Shown in pieces: positions 5,741 through 7,419 of a DNA stretch of 7,419 nt. This stretch comes from Rhodoferax sp. OV413 (GTDB lineage Bacteria > Pseudomonadota > Gammaproteobacteria > Burkholderiales > Burkholderiaceae_C). Under the pieces are notes generated by a model. It saw nothing but the letters and a program-made list of their open reading frames with translations, searched no databases and was not told the origin of the DNA. Position 1 is the first letter of the stretch, and each line of letters begins with the position of its first letter. The stretch spans positions 1 through 7,419 of the forward strand of contig CAMATS010000101.1 in the NCBI GenBank assembly GCA_945861195.1, in the 5' to 3' direction. Position numbers and translations under genes: made by a program.

Positions 5741-6193
5741 ATGGATATCAAGGTAAATGGCGTTAACCGTGAATTCAAGGGCGATCCCAATACGCCTCTC
5801 TTGTGGGTTCTTCGTGACCACCTCAACATCACGAGTTTGAAATTTGGCTGCGGTCAGGGGCTGTGTGGTGCCTGTTCGGCGCATGTCGATGGCAAACTGA
5901 CGCGCACCTGTGTCACAGCCTGTGATGAATTAGAAGGTAGAAACCTGACCACCCTGGAGGGCCTGGCTCCCCGGCTGTCCCAGGCCCTCAAGTCCGCTTG
6001 GATCCAGGTCGATGTGCCCCAGTGTGGTTACTGCCAGACCGGCATGATCATGGCTGCTGCAGCGCTGTTGGACAAAAATCCCAAGCCTTCAGATGAGGAA
6101 ATTACCGCAGCGATGAACAAAAATATTTGCCGTTGTGGAACCTATTCACGGATTCGTCGGGCCATTCATATCGCCGCCAAAGAATTGGCCTGA
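5741..6193 (+). CDS. iorA: Two-[2Fe-2S] small subunit of an isoquinoline 1-oxidoreductase-type molybdenum hydroxylase
   Basis: A 150-residue iron-sulfur protein of the xanthine oxidase family. The N-terminal plant-ferredoxin-like domain has Cys37, Cys42, Cys45 and Cys57 (CGQGLCGAC followed by RTC). The C-terminal four-helix domain has Cys95, Cys98, Cys130 and Cys132 (QCGYCQTGM and CRCGTY). All eight ligands of the two [2Fe-2S] clusters are present. It passes electrons from the molybdenum centre of the large subunit to an outside acceptor. ATG 5741 is preferred over an in-frame TTG at 5705, since the domain begins at once with DIKVNGV and AAAGG lies just upstream. No signal peptide is seen. 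The large-subunit gene follows after 18 bases. The symbol names the family; the real substrate may be another N-heterocycle or an aldehyde. Confidence 0.92.
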   Translation: MDIKVNGVNREFKGDPNTPLLWVLRDHLNITSLKFGCGQGLCGACSAHVDGKLTRTCVTACDELEGRNLTTLEGLAPRLSQALKSAWIQVDVPQCGYCQTGMIMAAAALLDKNPKPSDEEITAAMNKNICRCGTYSRIRRAIHIAAKELA

Positions 6194-6211
6194 ACGAAAA
6201 GGATCCACAAC

Positions 6212-7419
6212 ATGTTGCGTCGCTCATTCATTCAAACCTCAACGCTGGCGGTGTCTTCCCTGATCGTTGGCTTTTCAGTTTTAGAACAGAAGGCTGTTGC
6301 CGCCACAGCCGGCTTTGAAAACCCTTGGATTCGAATTTCCAGTGACAACTCGGTGACCATGGTCGCCATGCGGGCCGAAATGGGCCAAGACGTTTACACC
6401 ACTTTTCCCTTGATCATGGCCGAGGAGCTGGATTACCCGGTCAGCCTGGTGAAGGTTGAAATGGCGCCTTTCAACCCCGCCCACTATGGCAACCTTTCGC
6501 CCTATTTTGGCGGCATGCAGGTCACCGGCGGGTCGCAGTCTGTCATGTCTCATTGGACTCAATTGAGAACTATTGGGGCGGCCGCGCGTACCATGCTGGT
6601 CAAGGCGGCTGCTGGTAAATGGGGCGTCAGCCCAGCTGCCTGTACCACCCAGGACGGCTATGTCATGAGTGGCGCCCTCAAAGCCAGCTACGGCGAACTC
6701 GCCTCCTTGGCTGCGCTTCAACAAGTCCCCCAATCGCCAACTTTAAAAAATACCAAAGACTTCAAATACATTGGCAAGGAGGTGGCTCGCCTCGATACCA
6801 AGGCCAAGGTCGATGGGACGGCCGAGTTTGGCATTGATGTGCGCCAGCCCGGCATGCTTGCAGCTACTGTGGCGCGTTGCCCCGTGATGGGCGGCAAAGT
6901 TCGCGGCTTTGATGCCGAGGCCGCGCGCAAGGTGCCTGGTGTGCAAGGCGTGTACCAGATTGAAGAGGGAATCGCCGTCGTTGCCATCGACTACTACGTG
7001 GCCAACCTGGCCCGCGGCTTGTTAAAAATTGACTGGGATCTTGGCGACACCTCAAGCCGAAAAGACACCGACACCATCATGCAGCGTCTGCGTGATGCCT
7101 CAAAAAAGCCCGGCGCAGTTGCCAAAAAAGCTGGTAATTCAGCTGAACCCATGGCCGGTGCCGCGACGGTCTTGAGCGCAAACTACGAATCGCCTTTTTT
7201 AGCCCATGCCACCCTGGAGCCGGTTAACTGCAGCGCTTCGATTGCCAACGGCGAGTGCCATGTATGGGGCCCATTCCAAACACAACAATTCGTTCATGCC
7301 GTAGCGGCGGCAATCGCTGGCGTGCCGCCTGAGAAAGTATTCGTTCACACCTCCTTCATCGGAGGCGGCCTTGGCCGTAAAAGCATGTTTGATTTTGTCA
7401 AAGAGGCTGTCACCATCGC
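6212..7419 (+). CDS. iorB: Molybdopterin-binding large subunit, isoquinoline 1-oxidoreductase beta (IorB)-type, truncated by the window edge
   Basis: 402 codons are open from ATG 6212 to the right edge without a stop; IorB-type proteins are usually 700 residues or more, so roughly half is missing. The N-terminus MLRRSFIQTS plus a hydrophobic stretch to about residue 22 is a twin-arginine (Tat) signal, with a likely cut after Ala-Val-Ala30. The holoenzyme would thus be exported folded to the periplasm. Conserved IorB/xanthine dehydrogenase features are NPAHYGN (88-94), TGGSQSV (105-111), GAAARTML (122-129), AHATLEPVNC (331-340), WGPFQTQQ (352-359) and GGGLGRK (384-390). The last corresponds to the cofactor loop usually written GGGFGRR, here with Leu for Phe and Lys for the final Arg. 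GAAAAGGAT precedes the start at good spacing. No FAD subunit gene lies between or before the pair, as expected for IorAB-type enzymes. Confidence 0.9.
   Translation, partial: MLRRSFIQTSTLAVSSLIVGFSVLEQKAVAATAGFENPWIRISSDNSVTMVAMRAEMGQDVYTTFPLIMAEELDYPVSLVKVEMAPFNPAHYGNLSPYFGGMQVTGGSQSVMSHWTQLRTIGAAARTMLVKAAAGKWGVSPAACTTQDGYVMSGALKASYGELASLAALQQVPQSPTLKNTKDFKYIGKEVARLDTKAKVDGTAEFGIDVRQPGMLAATVARCPVMGGKVRGFDAEAARKVPGVQGVYQIEEGIAVVAIDYYVANLARGLLKIDWDLGDTSSRKDTDTIMQRLRDASKKPGAVAKKAGNSAEPMAGAATVLSANYESPFLAHATLEPVNCSASIANGECHVWGPFQTQQFVHAVAAAIAGVPPEKVFVHTSFIGGGLGRKSMFDFVKEAVTI

Overview
The window looks like the chromosome of a beta-proteobacterium, most likely Burkholderiales/Comamonadaceae (Rhodoferax- or Polaromonas-like). 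This is inferred from the fairly GC-rich codon use and from the style of the TRAP binding protein and the IorAB-type molybdoenzyme; no rRNA or other marker gene is present to prove it. All intact genes are on the plus strand except one MAPEG gene.

Positions 1-4302 form a transport and metabolism block. It begins with the last 32 residues of a quinone oxidoreductase-like protein. A single-domain MetE-like (cobalamin-independent methionine synthase II family) zinc methyl/alkyltransferase follows, and then a complete tripartite TRAP transporter, dctP-dctQ-dctM. The MetE-like gene and dctP are 29 bases apart, dctQ and dctM only 1 base apart, and a GC-rich hairpin lies just after dctM. The transferase and the uptake system are therefore probably co-expressed, with the enzyme possibly acting on what the transporter brings in; the substrate cannot be read from the sequence.

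Positions 4303-4696 hold no intact gene. They contain two gene remnants in opposite orientation, joined near 4434: the 3' end of a CopG/BrnA-type antitoxin gene (minus strand) and the 3' end of an IS91-family transposase gene (plus strand). The transposase end carries a 9-base tandem duplication. This is a scar of past mobile-element activity.

Positions 4697-5561 hold a divergent pair of small genes: a four-helix MAPEG membrane protein (minus) and a DUF427 protein (plus). They share a 178-base intergenic region and each has a clear Shine-Dalgarno sequence.

Positions 5562-7419 start a second system. A 179-base leader with an imperfect inverted repeat and a sigma-54-like site precedes a small two-[2Fe-2S] subunit (IorA-like) and a Tat-exported molybdopterin subunit (IorB-like) that runs off the right edge. 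Together they would form a molybdenum hydroxylase with no FAD subunit in view, probably periplasmic. Its substrate is unknown; the isoquinoline name is only a family label.

I see no tRNA, rRNA, CRISPR array or intact mobile element. The most unusual items are the antitoxin/IS91 scar, the pairing of the MetE-like enzyme with a TRAP transporter, and the exported molybdoenzyme with a modified cofactor-loop motif. None of these is by itself evidence of a wholly new system.
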